Part shown: positions 24,096-32,790 of the stretch, piece after piece
Layout of the letters: every line of letters begins with the position of its first letter
How positions within the stretch are numbered: the first letter of the stretch is position 1
Source of the DNA: Cupriavidus necator N-1
GTDB lineage: Bacteria > Pseudomonadota > Gammaproteobacteria > Burkholderiales > Burkholderiaceae
Direction of reading: 5' to 3'
Length of the DNA: 64,000 bases
NCBI RefSeq assembly: GCF_000219215.1
Contig: NC_015723.1
Span: forward strand, 2,108,001 to 2,172,000
The notes under the pieces: model-generated
The model's input: the letters and a program-made list of their open reading frames with translations, nothing else
The model's database searches: none
Told to the model about the DNA's origin: nothing
Position numbers and translations under genes: made by a program

Positions 24096-25037
24096 TCACC
24101 TGACCGGCTGCCCGATGGCCGCCAATGCCAGCGCCAGCCTTGCCCCCACCTCGGCGTTGTGTTTTACGAGCGCGATGTTTGTCGCCAGGCTGCGTCCGCT
24201 CGTCAGCGCCTTGATGCGAGCCAGCAGGAAAGGCGTCACGGCCTTGCCGGTGATCCCCTGCGCCGTGGCCTCGGCGAGCGCCTGCTGAGTCAGCGCGTCG
24301 ATCTCCCCGGACGTCATCGCTGCCGCTTGCGGCACCGGTGTGCTCAACACCACGCCGCCCGCCAGGCCCAAGTCCCACTTGGTGCGGATGAAGCGCGCCT
24401 GCTCCGCCGCGTTGTCCAGCCTGAAGTCAGCACGAAAGCCGCTGTCGCGCGTGTAGAACGCAGCAACATTGTCTTGCTCACAGCTGAGCACCGGCACGCC
24501 GTGTGTTTCCAGGTATTCCAGCGTGAGTCCGATGTCCAGGATGGACTTCGCCCCGGCACAGACCACCACCACCGAGGTCCTGGCCAGTTCCTGCAGGTCG
24601 GCCGAGATGTCAAAGGTCTCCTGCGCACCGAGGTGCACGCCTCCAATCCCGCCGGTGACGAAGACCTCAATGCCCGCCAGCGCGGCACATATCATCGTGC
24701 CGGCCACTGTCGTGGCGCCGAGCCCGCCACCGGCCAGCACGGCTGGCAGGTCGCGGCGGCTCACCTTGTGCACCCGGTCCGAGCGCCCGAGCAGTTCCAG
24801 TTCGTCGTCCGAAAGCCCGATGCGGATTCGTCCGCCAATCAGCGCGATCGTCGCAGGCTCGGCTCCCAGGTCGCGGATCAGCGCCTCCACTTCGCGCGCA
24901 GTGCGAACGTTCTCCGGGTAAGGCATGCCGTGGGCGATGATGGTCGATTCCAGCGCCACGAGCGGGCGGCCGGCAGCCTGTGCAGCGGCCACAGGCGCAC
25001 TGAAGGTCAACCAGGAGCGGGCAAGGTCGGCAACCAT
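24096..25037 (-). CDS. psuG: Pseudouridine-5'-phosphate glycosidase
   Basis: 313 residues from the ATG at 25037; ATGs 18 and 25 codons upstream are possible. Family motifs are clear: LVALESTIIAHGMPYPEN, VHKVSRRDLPAVLA, GGIGGVHLGAQETFDISADL, AGAKSILDIGLTLEYLETHG and an ARIKALTSGRSLATNIALVKHNA end. PsuG cleaves pseudouridine 5'-phosphate to uracil and ribose 5-phosphate. The usual partner, the kinase PsuK, is not adjacent in this window. It is divergent from the ParA gene, sharing a 200-base intergenic region. Confidence 0.93.
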   Translation of the reverse strand: MVADLARSWLTFSAPVAAAQAAGRPLVALESTIIAHGMPYPENVRTAREVEALIRDLGAEPATIALIGGRIRIGLSDDELELLGRSDRVHKVSRRDLPAVLAGGGLGATTVAGTMICAALAGIEVFVTGGIGGVHLGAQETFDISADLQELARTSVVVVCAGAKSILDIGLTLEYLETHGVPVLSCEQDNVAAFYTRDSGFRADFRLDNAAEQARFIRTKWDLGLAGGVVLSTPVPQAAAMTSGEIDALTQQALAEATAQGITGKAVTPFLLARIKALTSGRSLATNIALVKHNAEVGARLALALAAIGQPVR

Positions 25038-25238
25038 GTCGATGCTTTCGATGGCGTGAGCCGCATAGTGTGCAGCACAAGGCTGGTCCATGAGGGGCAA
25101 GCGCGGGACCACCTCAAGGCACCAATGGTACAGCGAGCCCCGGGCCTGGAATATCGTTTCATAGCCGGGCGGGTGCTGCCGGAAACCTCACGCTAAGGTA
25201 TGCTGCCGCTTTCGGATCGATTCTCTCCAGAGGGGCAA

Positions 25239-26006
25239 ATGCGGCGCGTCGTCTTCAATCAGAAGGGTGGGGTCGGAAAATCGACCATTGTATGCAATCT
25301 CGCGGCGATCAGCGCCAGCGAGGGCTTGCGCACCCTGGTCATTGACCTCGATGCACAAGGTAACTCCACCCAGTACCTGCTTGGCGCGCAGGCCGCGGAG
25401 GCAAGTCCGACCGCGGCCAATTTTTTCGAGACCTCCCTGACCTACAACTTCAGGCCGGTGGAATTTACGTCCTTTGTCCACCCGACGCCGTTCGAGAACC
25501 TAGATGTGATGCCGGCGCATCCTGACCTGGATTCCCTCCACGGCAAGCTCGAGTCCCGCTACAAGATCTACAAGCTACGCGACGCCTTGCTCGAACTGGA
25601 GGCAGTCTATGACGCCATTTACATCGACACGCCACCGGCCCTGAATTTCTATACCCGCTCCGCACTGATCGCCGTGGAGCGCTGCCTGATCCCGTTCGAT
25701 TGCGATGACTTCTCGCGCCGTGCCCTCTACACGCTGCTCGATAACGTGAAGGAAATCCAACAGGACCACAACGACGGGCTGCAGGTCGAGGGGATCGTGA
25801 TCAACCAGTTCCAGCCGCGAGCCAGCCTGCCGCAGAAGCTCGTCGACGAACTGGTAAGCGAGGGCCTGCCGGTACTTGAATCGCGGCTGTCTGCATCGGT
25901 GAAGATCCGCGAATCGCATCAGCATGCCACCCCCATGATCCATCTGGATCCGCGCCACAAGCTTGCGCAGGAATACGTGGCGTTGCACCGCGAGCTGGCT
26001 GGTTGA
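25239..26006 (+). CDS. Orphan ParA-family ATPase
   Basis: 255 residues starting MRRVVFNQKGGVGKSTIVCNL, which contains the deviant Walker A (KGGVGKST). VIDLDAQGNSTQYL and YIDTPPALNF follow as the switch and Walker B motifs. The ATG at 25239 follows AGAGGGG and is preferred over a longer start at 25200. ParA ATPases position DNA or large cytoplasmic cargo. No parB or centromere-like repeats are seen, so this is an orphan of the MinD/ParA superfamily acting on another cargo. Confidence 0.92.
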   Translation: MRRVVFNQKGGVGKSTIVCNLAAISASEGLRTLVIDLDAQGNSTQYLLGAQAAEASPTAANFFETSLTYNFRPVEFTSFVHPTPFENLDVMPAHPDLDSLHGKLESRYKIYKLRDALLELEAVYDAIYIDTPPALNFYTRSALIAVERCLIPFDCDDFSRRALYTLLDNVKEIQQDHNDGLQVEGIVINQFQPRASLPQKLVDELVSEGLPVLESRLSASVKIRESHQHATPMIHLDPRHKLAQEYVALHRELAG

Positions 26007-26160
26007 AGACGAGACCCTCGCGCGAACCTAAACCGCAATTAAAACAAGTAGATAGGAAGGGATTTCGGGAGAAACCCCAGACGGCCCTGCGACAGCCTGA
26101 ATGTGTCGGAGCCGGCTCGCGGATGTGGAGGCGTGCGATGCGTGGGATGGGCCATCCGGC

Positions 26161-27111
26161 TCACTCTTCCTCCCACCGCAACGCCCCCAGGCAAGCAACC
26201 AGCGCCGTCACCACTTCATCGTCCACCGCCTGCCGCCGCCACATCACCCCCACCGGTGGCAGATCCCAGCTAAGCGCATGCGGCAACGCAGTCGCCCCCT
26301 TGGAATCGGCCAGTTCGCTGGCCACCGCCTTCGGCACGATGGTCGTTGCCGCCGGATGCTTGCGCATCAGCGTAGCCATGGTCTTGATCGAATAGGTCTC
26401 GACGATCGGCGTGGGCTGCGCCACCCCCGCCACCGCAAAGATGGTGTTGATGGTGCGCCGGATCGGCGTGTTGGGCGGTGGCAGTATCCAGTCGCGCTCG
26501 GCCAGCTGGCGCCAGTCGAGCGGGCCGCGCGCCAGCCGGGCCGCTGCCGCGGTGGGCACAACCAGCGCCGGTTCTTCGCGATACAGCGGCTGCTGCGCGA
26601 TGTCCGCGCCCGGCGCATAGAAAGTGCGCGCCACCACGCAGTCCAGTTCGTGCTCGCGCAGTGCGCTGACCAGTTCGTCGGTGGTGCCTTCGCGTACCAG
26701 CACCGAGATCCGCGGTGTCTGGGCCAGGCCGAAGGTGCAGGCGGCGTCGAGCACGCTGCGGCTGATGTACGGAATCACGCCGATGCGCAGCCGGCCCGAC
26801 AGCCCGGACTCGATCGCTGCCAGTTCGCGCCCCAGCGCATCGGCATCGGACAGCGTCAGCCTGGCATGCGCCAGCACCGCACGGCCGGTGGGCGTGGGCT
26901 CCAGTCCGCGCCGGGTGCGGGTGAACAGCGGCGCCATGAAGATGTCTTCAATCTCGCGCAGAGTCTTGGTGACGGCCGGCTGCGACAGGTTGAGCTCGGC
27001 AGCCACCCGCGACACCGAGCGCTGGCGCTCCAGCGCCAGCAGCAGCGGCAGGTGCCTGAGGCGCAGGCGGGACACCAGGTTGTGGACCAGCTTGTCGGGG
27101 GCGATAGACAC
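26161..27111 (-). CDS. LysR-type transcriptional regulator
   Basis: 316 residues from the GTG at 27111 (VSIAPDKLVHNLVSRLRLRHL), which has AGGAAG upstream. An ATG at 27144 would lie inside an inverted repeat and has no ribosome site. The winged helix is LPLLLALERQRSVSRVAAEL...LSQPAVTKTLREIE, followed by a two-lobed effector domain (GRLRIGVIPYISRS and later LRKHPAATTIVPKA). It is divergent from the gamma-glutamyltransferase/Bug/GAF genes and is their likely regulator. LysR proteins usually activate a divergent target in response to its substrate. Confidence 0.92.
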   Translation of the reverse strand: MSIAPDKLVHNLVSRLRLRHLPLLLALERQRSVSRVAAELNLSQPAVTKTLREIEDIFMAPLFTRTRRGLEPTPTGRAVLAHARLTLSDADALGRELAAIESGLSGRLRIGVIPYISRSVLDAACTFGLAQTPRISVLVREGTTDELVSALREHELDCVVARTFYAPGADIAQQPLYREEPALVVPTAAAARLARGPLDWRQLAERDWILPPPNTPIRRTINTIFAVAGVAQPTPIVETYSIKTMATLMRKHPAATTIVPKAVASELADSKGATALPHALSWDLPPVGVMWRRQAVDDEVVTALVACLGALRWEEE

Positions 27112-27142
27112 GGGGCCTTCCTGCAATGGAGGAGCAAGTCGC

Positions 27143-27191
27143 ATTACCGGATGGTAATACCACAATAACCAAAGAGGCACTGCTGGTTATT
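27143..27191. promoter_or_regulatory. Inverted repeats in the lysR-ggt divergent promoter
   Basis: Two inverted repeats sit between the divergent genes: ATTACC-GGAT-GGTAAT at 27143-27158 and AATAACC...GGTTATT at 27164-27191 (14-base gap). They lie 40-90 bases upstream of the gamma-glutamyltransferase start and overlap the alternative lysR start. They are good candidates for the LysR recognition and activation sites. Confidence 0.5.
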
Positions 27192-27232
27192 CGCCAATCC
27201 TATACTGGCTAGCATCACAGGAGCTGCAAGCC

Positions 27233-29062
27233 ATGTTCACCACCCGTCCCGAGATCGTTGGCACCTTTGGCGTCGCCGCCTCCACGCACTGGCTGGCGAC
27301 GCAGACCGCCATGGGCGTGCTCGAGCGCGGCGGCAACGCCTTCGACGCCGCTGTCGCCGCCGGCTTTGTGCTGCAGGTGGTCGAGCCTCACCTGAACGGC
27401 CCCGGCGGCGAAGTGCCGATCGTCTACTGGAACGAGCGCGAACGCGCCATGCGCACTGTCTGCGGCCAGGGCCCGGCCCCGGCGCTGGCCGATCCGGGCG
27501 CGCTGCGCGCCATGGGCCTGGACCTGGTGCCCGGCATCGGCCTGATACCTGCCGCCGTGCCCGGGGCCTTCGGTGCGTGGCTGACGATGCTGCGCGAGCA
27601 CGGCACGTGGTCGCTGGCCGACGTGCTGGCGCCCGCCATCGGCTATGCCCGCGACGGCTTCCCGCTGGTGCCGCGCATCTCGCGCGCGATCCTGGCGGTG
27701 CAGGCACTGTTCCGCGACGAGTGGCAAAGCTCGGCACGGACGTGGCTGCCGGACGGCAAGGTGCCGCGCCCCGGCAGCCTGCATACGCTGCCGGCGCTGG
27801 CCGCCACCTACACCCGCATCATCGAGGAGGCCCAGCGCCACAGCGACACCCGCACCGGCCAGATCGATGCGGCGCTGGACTGCTGGTACCGCGGCTTCGT
27901 CGCGCAGGAGATCGACGCGTACTGCCGCAATACGCCGGTGCGCGATACCACCGGCGACAAGCACACCGGCCTCCTGCGCTACGACGACATGGCCAGCTGG
28001 GCGCCGGAGATCGAGGCCCCGGTCACGCTGGACTTCGGCCGCTACACCGTGGCCAAGTGTGGCGTCTGGAGCCAGGGGCCGGTGTTCCTGCAGCAGCTGG
28101 GCATGCTGCGCCACGCCGCTCTGGAGCAGCACGCGCCAGACTCGCCGGAATTCGTGCACCGCATTGCCGAGGCCACCAAGCTGGCCATGGCCGACCGGCT
28201 GGCGTGGTATGGCGATCCGCATTTTGCGCCGAGCCCGCTGGCGGCGCTGCTCGACGATGGCTACCTGGCGGCGCGCGCGCAACGCATCGGCACACGTGCG
28301 GCGTTGTCGCTTGACCCGGGCATGGTGAACGGCATGGCACCGCGCCTGCCCGACCTGGCCGCGGCCGAGCGCACGCTGCAGCGCGCCGACGTGCGCTTCG
28401 GCGTGGGCGAGCCGACCTTTGCCGAACTGCCGCCGGTAGCTGAATGGGCCGAGCAAGAAATCTTTGTCGGCGATACCTGCCATATCGACGTGATCGACCG
28501 CCACGGCAATATGGTCGCGGCGACGCCGTCGGGCGGCTGGCTGTCGTCGAGCCCGACCATTCCGTCGCTGGGCTTTGCCCTCAATACCCGCCTGCAGATG
28601 ACCTGGCTGGAGCCCGGCCTGCCCAACACCCTCGCACCCGGCCAGCGGCCCTGCACCACGCTGTCGCCATCGCTGGCGCTGCGCGACGGCGAGCCATACA
28701 TGGTGTTCGGCACGCCGGGCGGCGACCAGCAAGACCAGTGGTCGCTGGCGTTCTTCCTGCGCCATGCCGTCCACGGCATGAACCTGCAGGAGGCAATCGA
28801 CGCGCCGGCCTGGCACATCGATCATTTCCCGGCATCGTTCTGGCCGCGCCAGACGGTGCTCAACCGCATCAGCGTCGAATCGCGCTTTCCCGAGGCGACC
28901 CTGGCTGCACTGCGTGAGCTCGGCCACGAAGTGCGTATTGGCGAGCCCTGGTCGGAGGGGCGCATGTCCGCCTGCTCGCGCGAGCGGGACCCCCGCGGCC
29001 GGCTCGTGCTGCGTGCCGGGGCGAACCCGCGCGGCATGCAGGGCTACGCGGTCGGACGCTGA
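27233..29062 (+). CDS. Gamma-glutamyltransferase family protein
   Basis: 609 residues. Typical Ntn-hydrolase features include GGNAFDAAVAAGFVLQVVEP, NGPGGEVPIVYW and the autocleavage/nucleophile region GDTCHIDVIDRHGNMVAA. There Thr keeps the nucleophile position, while the usual second Thr is Cys. GGDQQDQWSLAFFLRHAVHG matches the late oxyanion region (normally PGG). No signal peptide is visible, unlike classical periplasmic GGT. Family members cleave gamma-glutamyl compounds or act as cephalosporin/amide acylases. It is followed by a Bug receptor gene, and CAGGAGC precedes the ATG. Confidence 0.88.
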   Translation: MFTTRPEIVGTFGVAASTHWLATQTAMGVLERGGNAFDAAVAAGFVLQVVEPHLNGPGGEVPIVYWNERERAMRTVCGQGPAPALADPGALRAMGLDLVPGIGLIPAAVPGAFGAWLTMLREHGTWSLADVLAPAIGYARDGFPLVPRISRAILAVQALFRDEWQSSARTWLPDGKVPRPGSLHTLPALAATYTRIIEEAQRHSDTRTGQIDAALDCWYRGFVAQEIDAYCRNTPVRDTTGDKHTGLLRYDDMASWAPEIEAPVTLDFGRYTVAKCGVWSQGPVFLQQLGMLRHAALEQHAPDSPEFVHRIAEATKLAMADRLAWYGDPHFAPSPLAALLDDGYLAARAQRIGTRAALSLDPGMVNGMAPRLPDLAAAERTLQRADVRFGVGEPTFAELPPVAEWAEQEIFVGDTCHIDVIDRHGNMVAATPSGGWLSSSPTIPSLGFALNTRLQMTWLEPGLPNTLAPGQRPCTTLSPSLALRDGEPYMVFGTPGGDQQDQWSLAFFLRHAVHGMNLQEAIDAPAWHIDHFPASFWPRQTVLNRISVESRFPEATLAALRELGHEVRIGEPWSEGRMSACSRERDPRGRLVLRAGANPRGMQGYAVGR

Positions 29063-29123
29063 ACGGCAACCATTAAAGGCCGGCTGTACCTGACAGCCAG
29101 GCCAGACATCAAGGAGAAAACCC

Positions 29124-30101
29124 ATGAAGTGCGTCGTGAAATCCCTGCTGCGCGGCATCGTCGTGCTGGCGCTTGGCGTCGCCGGGCTTGCCCAGGCAAG
29201 CGAAGCCTATCCGCAAAAGCCGATTACGCTGATCGTGCCTTGGGCGGCGGGCGGCTCGACGGATATCCTGGCGCGCGTGCTGTCCGAGCACCTGACCCGC
29301 TCGCTCGGCCAGCCGGTGATCGTCGACAACAAGCCGGGTGCCTCGGGCAACATCGGCTCCGCCATGGTCGCCCGTGCCAAGCCCGACGGCTACACCCTGC
29401 TGGTCGGTTCAATGAGCACGCACGCCATGAACCCTGCGCTGATGCAGAACATGCCGTTTCGGGGCGTCGAGGATTTCACCCCGCTGGGGCTGCTGGCGTA
29501 TGTGACCAACACAATGGTGGTGCACCCGTCGGTGCCCGCGCAGAACGTGAAGGAACTGATCGCCTACGCAAAGGCCAATCCCGGCAAGCTGGCCTATGCC
29601 AGCGCCGGCTCTGGTTCCACCAACCACCTGAGCGCCGCGCTGTTCGAAAAGCTGGCCGGCGTCCAGCTGCTGCACGTCCCGTACAAGGGGGGAGCGCCAG
29701 CCGTGGTCGACACGGTCGCGGGCCAGACACAGCTGCTCTTCTCGGCCGGCACCCAGACGCTGCCGCATGTGAGGGCTGGCAAGCTGCGCCTGCTCGCCGT
29801 GACGGAGTCCAGGCGCTCACCGCTGCTGCCCAACGTGGCTACGGTGGCAGAGACCCTGCCCGGCTACGAGCTGGCGGTCTGGTACGGCGCCTTCGGCCCG
29901 AAGGGGATGCCGGCCGACCTGACCGCGCGCCTGAACCGCGAGATCAATGCCGTCATGTCGATGCCCGAGGTGAAGGCGAAGATGAATGCCATCGGCGTCG
30001 AAACGACCACATCGACACCGCAGCAGTTCGGCACCATCCTGCGCCGCGATGCCGACCGCTATGGCAAACTGATCCGCGAACTTGGCATCCAGGGGGAGTG
30101 A
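29124..30101 (+). CDS. Bug-family periplasmic solute-binding receptor
   Basis: 325 residues. The signal peptide (MKCVVKSLLRGIVVLALGVAGLAQA) precedes YPQKPITLIVPWAAGGSTD and VIVDNKPGASGNIGSAMVAR, the hallmarks of Bug receptors. AAGGAGAAAACCC provides a strong ribosome site. Located between the gamma-glutamyltransferase and GAF genes, it probably binds the compound metabolised by the transferase. No membrane components lie nearby. Confidence 0.95.
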   Translation: MKCVVKSLLRGIVVLALGVAGLAQASEAYPQKPITLIVPWAAGGSTDILARVLSEHLTRSLGQPVIVDNKPGASGNIGSAMVARAKPDGYTLLVGSMSTHAMNPALMQNMPFRGVEDFTPLGLLAYVTNTMVVHPSVPAQNVKELIAYAKANPGKLAYASAGSGSTNHLSAALFEKLAGVQLLHVPYKGGAPAVVDTVAGQTQLLFSAGTQTLPHVRAGKLRLLAVTESRRSPLLPNVATVAETLPGYELAVWYGAFGPKGMPADLTARLNREINAVMSMPEVKAKMNAIGVETTTSTPQQFGTILRRDADRYGKLIRELGIQGE

Positions 30102-30102
30102 C

Positions 30103-30621
30103 GTGGAAGCAATTCTCGGCAATCCACAGCAGTTGATCGCGCAGGTGAACCGCCTGTGTGATGCCTTGCAGCGTGCGGCAAGTCCGCTTGCAACGCTCGA
30201 CGCCATTGGGCACGCGACCATGGAGATGCTTGGCCCGGGGTTGCTGACCATCAATGCCTGGTATGCCGATGCCGCGCAGATCGAGCGGCTCTGGTCATCG
30301 AGTACTACCGCCTACCCCGTAGGCGGCCGCAAGACCAAGGGCGACAGCCCGTGGAAGCGTCAGCTGCTGGAGCGCGGTGAAGTCTTCGTCGGTGAAGGTG
30401 ACGCGGCGCTCGCCGAGGTGTTCGACGATATCGACACCATCCGCTCGCTGGGCTGCAGGGCTGTTGTGAACGTGCCGCTCTGCCACGCGGGCAGGGTGAT
30501 CGGGACGTTCAACTACCTAGCGGATCGGTCGGTCTGGTCTGGCGCCGAACTGGCCGCGTTGCGCACCATGGCCAACCTCACCGTACTGGCGGTCAAGACG
30601 CGGCTTGCATCCACCGAATGA
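30103..30621 (+). CDS. GAF-domain protein
   Basis: 172 residues from a GTG one base after the Bug stop, with GGGGGAG as ribosome site; translational coupling is likely. A single GAF-like domain covers most of the chain (LLTINAWYADAAQIERLWSS, VFDDIDTIRSLGCRAVVNVPL, GRVIGTFNYLADRSVW, then a C-terminal helix). There is no output domain. GAF domains bind small ligands or act as free-standing sensors or enzymes (as in fRMsr-type reductases, but no Cys motif of that kind is evident). Operon membership suggests a ligand related to the Bug/GGT substrate. Confidence 0.82.
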   Translation: MEAILGNPQQLIAQVNRLCDALQRAASPLATLDAIGHATMEMLGPGLLTINAWYADAAQIERLWSSSTTAYPVGGRKTKGDSPWKRQLLERGEVFVGEGDAALAEVFDDIDTIRSLGCRAVVNVPLCHAGRVIGTFNYLADRSVWSGAELAALRTMANLTVLAVKTRLASTE

Positions 30622-30775
30622 CCGAGGCGCGTCAAGGCCGTGCCAGGCATTGCCTGAATGAGATGGCATGCGCGGAAGCTGCATGCCGGTGCACTGGTGA
30701 GCATCACAGCCCGCCCTACTCGGTAGTCGTGCCTGCGGCGAATCGCCCTCAATGACCTTGAGGGCTATCGCTCGC

Positions 30776-32065
30776 TTAACGCCCAGCCTTGTCCTGCGAG
30801 ACGTCCATGATCATCCGCGTCAGCAGGTACAACCGCGGCGTGACCGAGTTCAGATCGACATACTCGGCATCATTGGAGTGAGCACCGAAGCCTCGCAGCC
30901 CGAAGCGCTCGATCACCGGCGCCTTGGTGTCCGCAGCCGCGAAGGCGGCATCGGTGCCTCCGCCTTCCGCGGTGTCGTGGACCTGGAGCGTTTCACCGAT
31001 CTCCGCATAGATGCCTTGCGCATGCGCGGCGAGCTTGCGTGCTGGGTCGCTTACCTCCAGCGGGGGACGGCGGCGCTCGAATTTCACGTCAACCTTGGTG
31101 TCGGGAATGAGCTGCTTGCGGATGCGTTCCTGCAGCGTTTTCTCGAGGCTATCGTAGTCAGCGGTGCGCAGCACGCGTACGTCTGCCTGCGCGGTAGCGG
31201 TGGCCGGGATCACGTTGCGATTGGTGCCGGACGAGGAGACTGTCCAGTTGACCTTGAGGCCGGTGGCGGGATTGGAGAGGTCGCGCATCTGCAGGACCTG
31301 GTGCGACAGTTCATAGAGCGCATTGCGGCCCTGCTCGGGCGCACTGCCCGCGTGCGACGCCTTGCCCTGCGCCGTGAGATAGATCGAACCGATGCCACTG
31401 GTCGCCAGCGACAGGCGGTCGCCGGTGACGCGGCTGGCCTCGCATGAGAACACGGCATCCTGCTGTGCGCCCAGCCGGGTCAGCACGGCCCGCGCACCGG
31501 GCGAGCTGATTTCCTCGTCGCCGTTGATCAGCACCGTCAGCGTGCCGTAGTCCTTGAACTTCATCTTCTGCAGGATGGCGATGGTGTGCAGGATCACGGC
31601 CACGCCGTTCTTGTCGTCGGCGATGCCCAGCCCGTAGGCGCGGTCACCCTCGATGCGGAAGGGCTGCTGGGCCAGCATGCCGCGCAGGTACACGGTGTCC
31701 ATATGGGCGATCAGCATGATGTTCCGCTTGCCGCTGCCCTTGAACTGCGCCATCACCATCTTGCCCACTTGCTTGGGCGTGTCTTCCATCCGGTAGATTT
31801 CGGCTGGCTCGACCAGCTTGGCTTCGGTGGCTCCCAGTGCCGCCAGCCGGTCCCGGATCAGCGTGGCGATGCGGTCCAGCCCTTCGATGTCCTTGCTGCC
31901 GGACTCGATCGACACAAGGTCTTTCAAGGTCGCGATGAGTGCGGGCTTCTCCTGTCGTGCGAACTGATGAACCGGCTCGACCGCGGTGGCTGCGGCGGTG
32001 CCGGCAAGCGTGGCACCGGCGATGAACAGGACGGCAGCGCGCAGAGAAAAAATGCGGCAAGGCAT
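30776..32065 (-). CDS. M20-family metallopeptidase (glutamate carboxypeptidase type)
   Basis: 429 residues with a signal peptide (MPCRIFSLRAAVLFIAGATLAGTAAA), so it acts in the periplasm. Metal-binding and catalytic motifs are clear: LIAHMDTVYLRG, GIADDKNGVAVIL, INGDEEISSPGAR, and a late His in LRGFGAHSNDAEYV. The dimerisation domain includes GKASHAGSAPEQGRNALYEL. It resembles carboxypeptidase G2, which removes C-terminal glutamate from folates and similar compounds. It is convergent with the GAF gene. Confidence 0.9.
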   Translation of the reverse strand: MPCRIFSLRAAVLFIAGATLAGTAAATAVEPVHQFARQEKPALIATLKDLVSIESGSKDIEGLDRIATLIRDRLAALGATEAKLVEPAEIYRMEDTPKQVGKMVMAQFKGSGKRNIMLIAHMDTVYLRGMLAQQPFRIEGDRAYGLGIADDKNGVAVILHTIAILQKMKFKDYGTLTVLINGDEEISSPGARAVLTRLGAQQDAVFSCEASRVTGDRLSLATSGIGSIYLTAQGKASHAGSAPEQGRNALYELSHQVLQMRDLSNPATGLKVNWTVSSSGTNRNVIPATATAQADVRVLRTADYDSLEKTLQERIRKQLIPDTKVDVKFERRRPPLEVSDPARKLAAHAQGIYAEIGETLQVHDTAEGGGTDAAFAAADTKAPVIERFGLRGFGAHSNDAEYVDLNSVTPRLYLLTRMIMDVSQDKAGR

Positions 32066-32790
32066 GGGTAGGGTCTCCTGGGTTGCAGGTTACGGAGCGA
32101 AAAAGGCGGGAAAGCAGACAATGTCCCAACGGCCGGCATACAGCGCGCACGAGCATAGCGCGTCGCCGTATGGCGCACAACGGCGGGTACGCAGCCATGG
32201 AAGGATCCGCGGAAGCTTCGCACAGCCCCGGGTGGCTCGCCGAAAGCGGCGTAGGTCGGCACATCCGTCACGTACAGCAGTCCATGCAGGGAAAACATAG
32301 GGGTCATATGCCCCGTCGATGGCGGCGGGCAGACCCTCTCAGGACTTACCCGCAGGCCAGTGCCCTGCTATTTCGCGGTGCGGAATACTCCGCCGCTTTC
32401 CTTGACGGTGCCGCGAAGCCTATGCAACAGTCGGTGAAAACGAACGATCGTGCGGGAACACTCCCGACACCTCGTCACCGGGTCGCAACGCCGCCGTCCT
32501 CGTCGACGCGGCCAGTGCCCGGCTTGCCTGGCGGCCATCGCGCCGCATCGCACAGGAGACAACCATGCAGTACCTGCAACACGCATCTGCGCACCCGCAC
32601 CGTGACCGCCACGGCGCGCCCTGGGCCAGGCCATCCCGCCCGCGCATCGCCGCGCGCGAGCCGGCACCGCCGCCCGCCTGAGTTCCGCCCCCGACTTCCT
32701 GACCGTGGCCGCGCCTGGCGCCGCCGCGATGGAACACGCACGGCCCTTGCCGCTGCGTGCCTGGTTTCACGAACCGCACGAGGTACCCCT
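32066..32790. other. Gene-poor region between the M20 peptidase and the second Liv-type operon
   Basis: 725 bases without a convincing full-length gene. It should hold promoters for the leftward peptidase and the rightward transporter operon. At 32565-32681 a 38-codon frame starts with a strong CAGGAGACAACC ribosome site (MQYLQHASAHPHRDRHG...). This may be a leader peptide or the remnant of a lost gene. Confidence 0.5.
32565..32681 (+). pseudogene. Short frame with strong ribosome site upstream of livH-type gene (possible gene remnant or leader)
   Basis: 38 codons from an ATG preceded by CAGGAGACAACC, a better ribosome site than most genes here. The start MQYLQH and the HPHR segment recall the first residues of AMP-dependent acyl-CoA ligases, which often precede such liv operons, but the similarity ends after a few codons. 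It could be a 5' remnant left by deletion, or a translated leader. Evidence is limited to the ribosome site and a faint resemblance. Confidence 0.35.

Noticed and set aside
27215..29158. A 647-codon leftward open frame
   Set aside because: Antisense to the well-supported gamma-glutamyltransferase gene and rich in Arg/His/Gln, as expected for a shadow.
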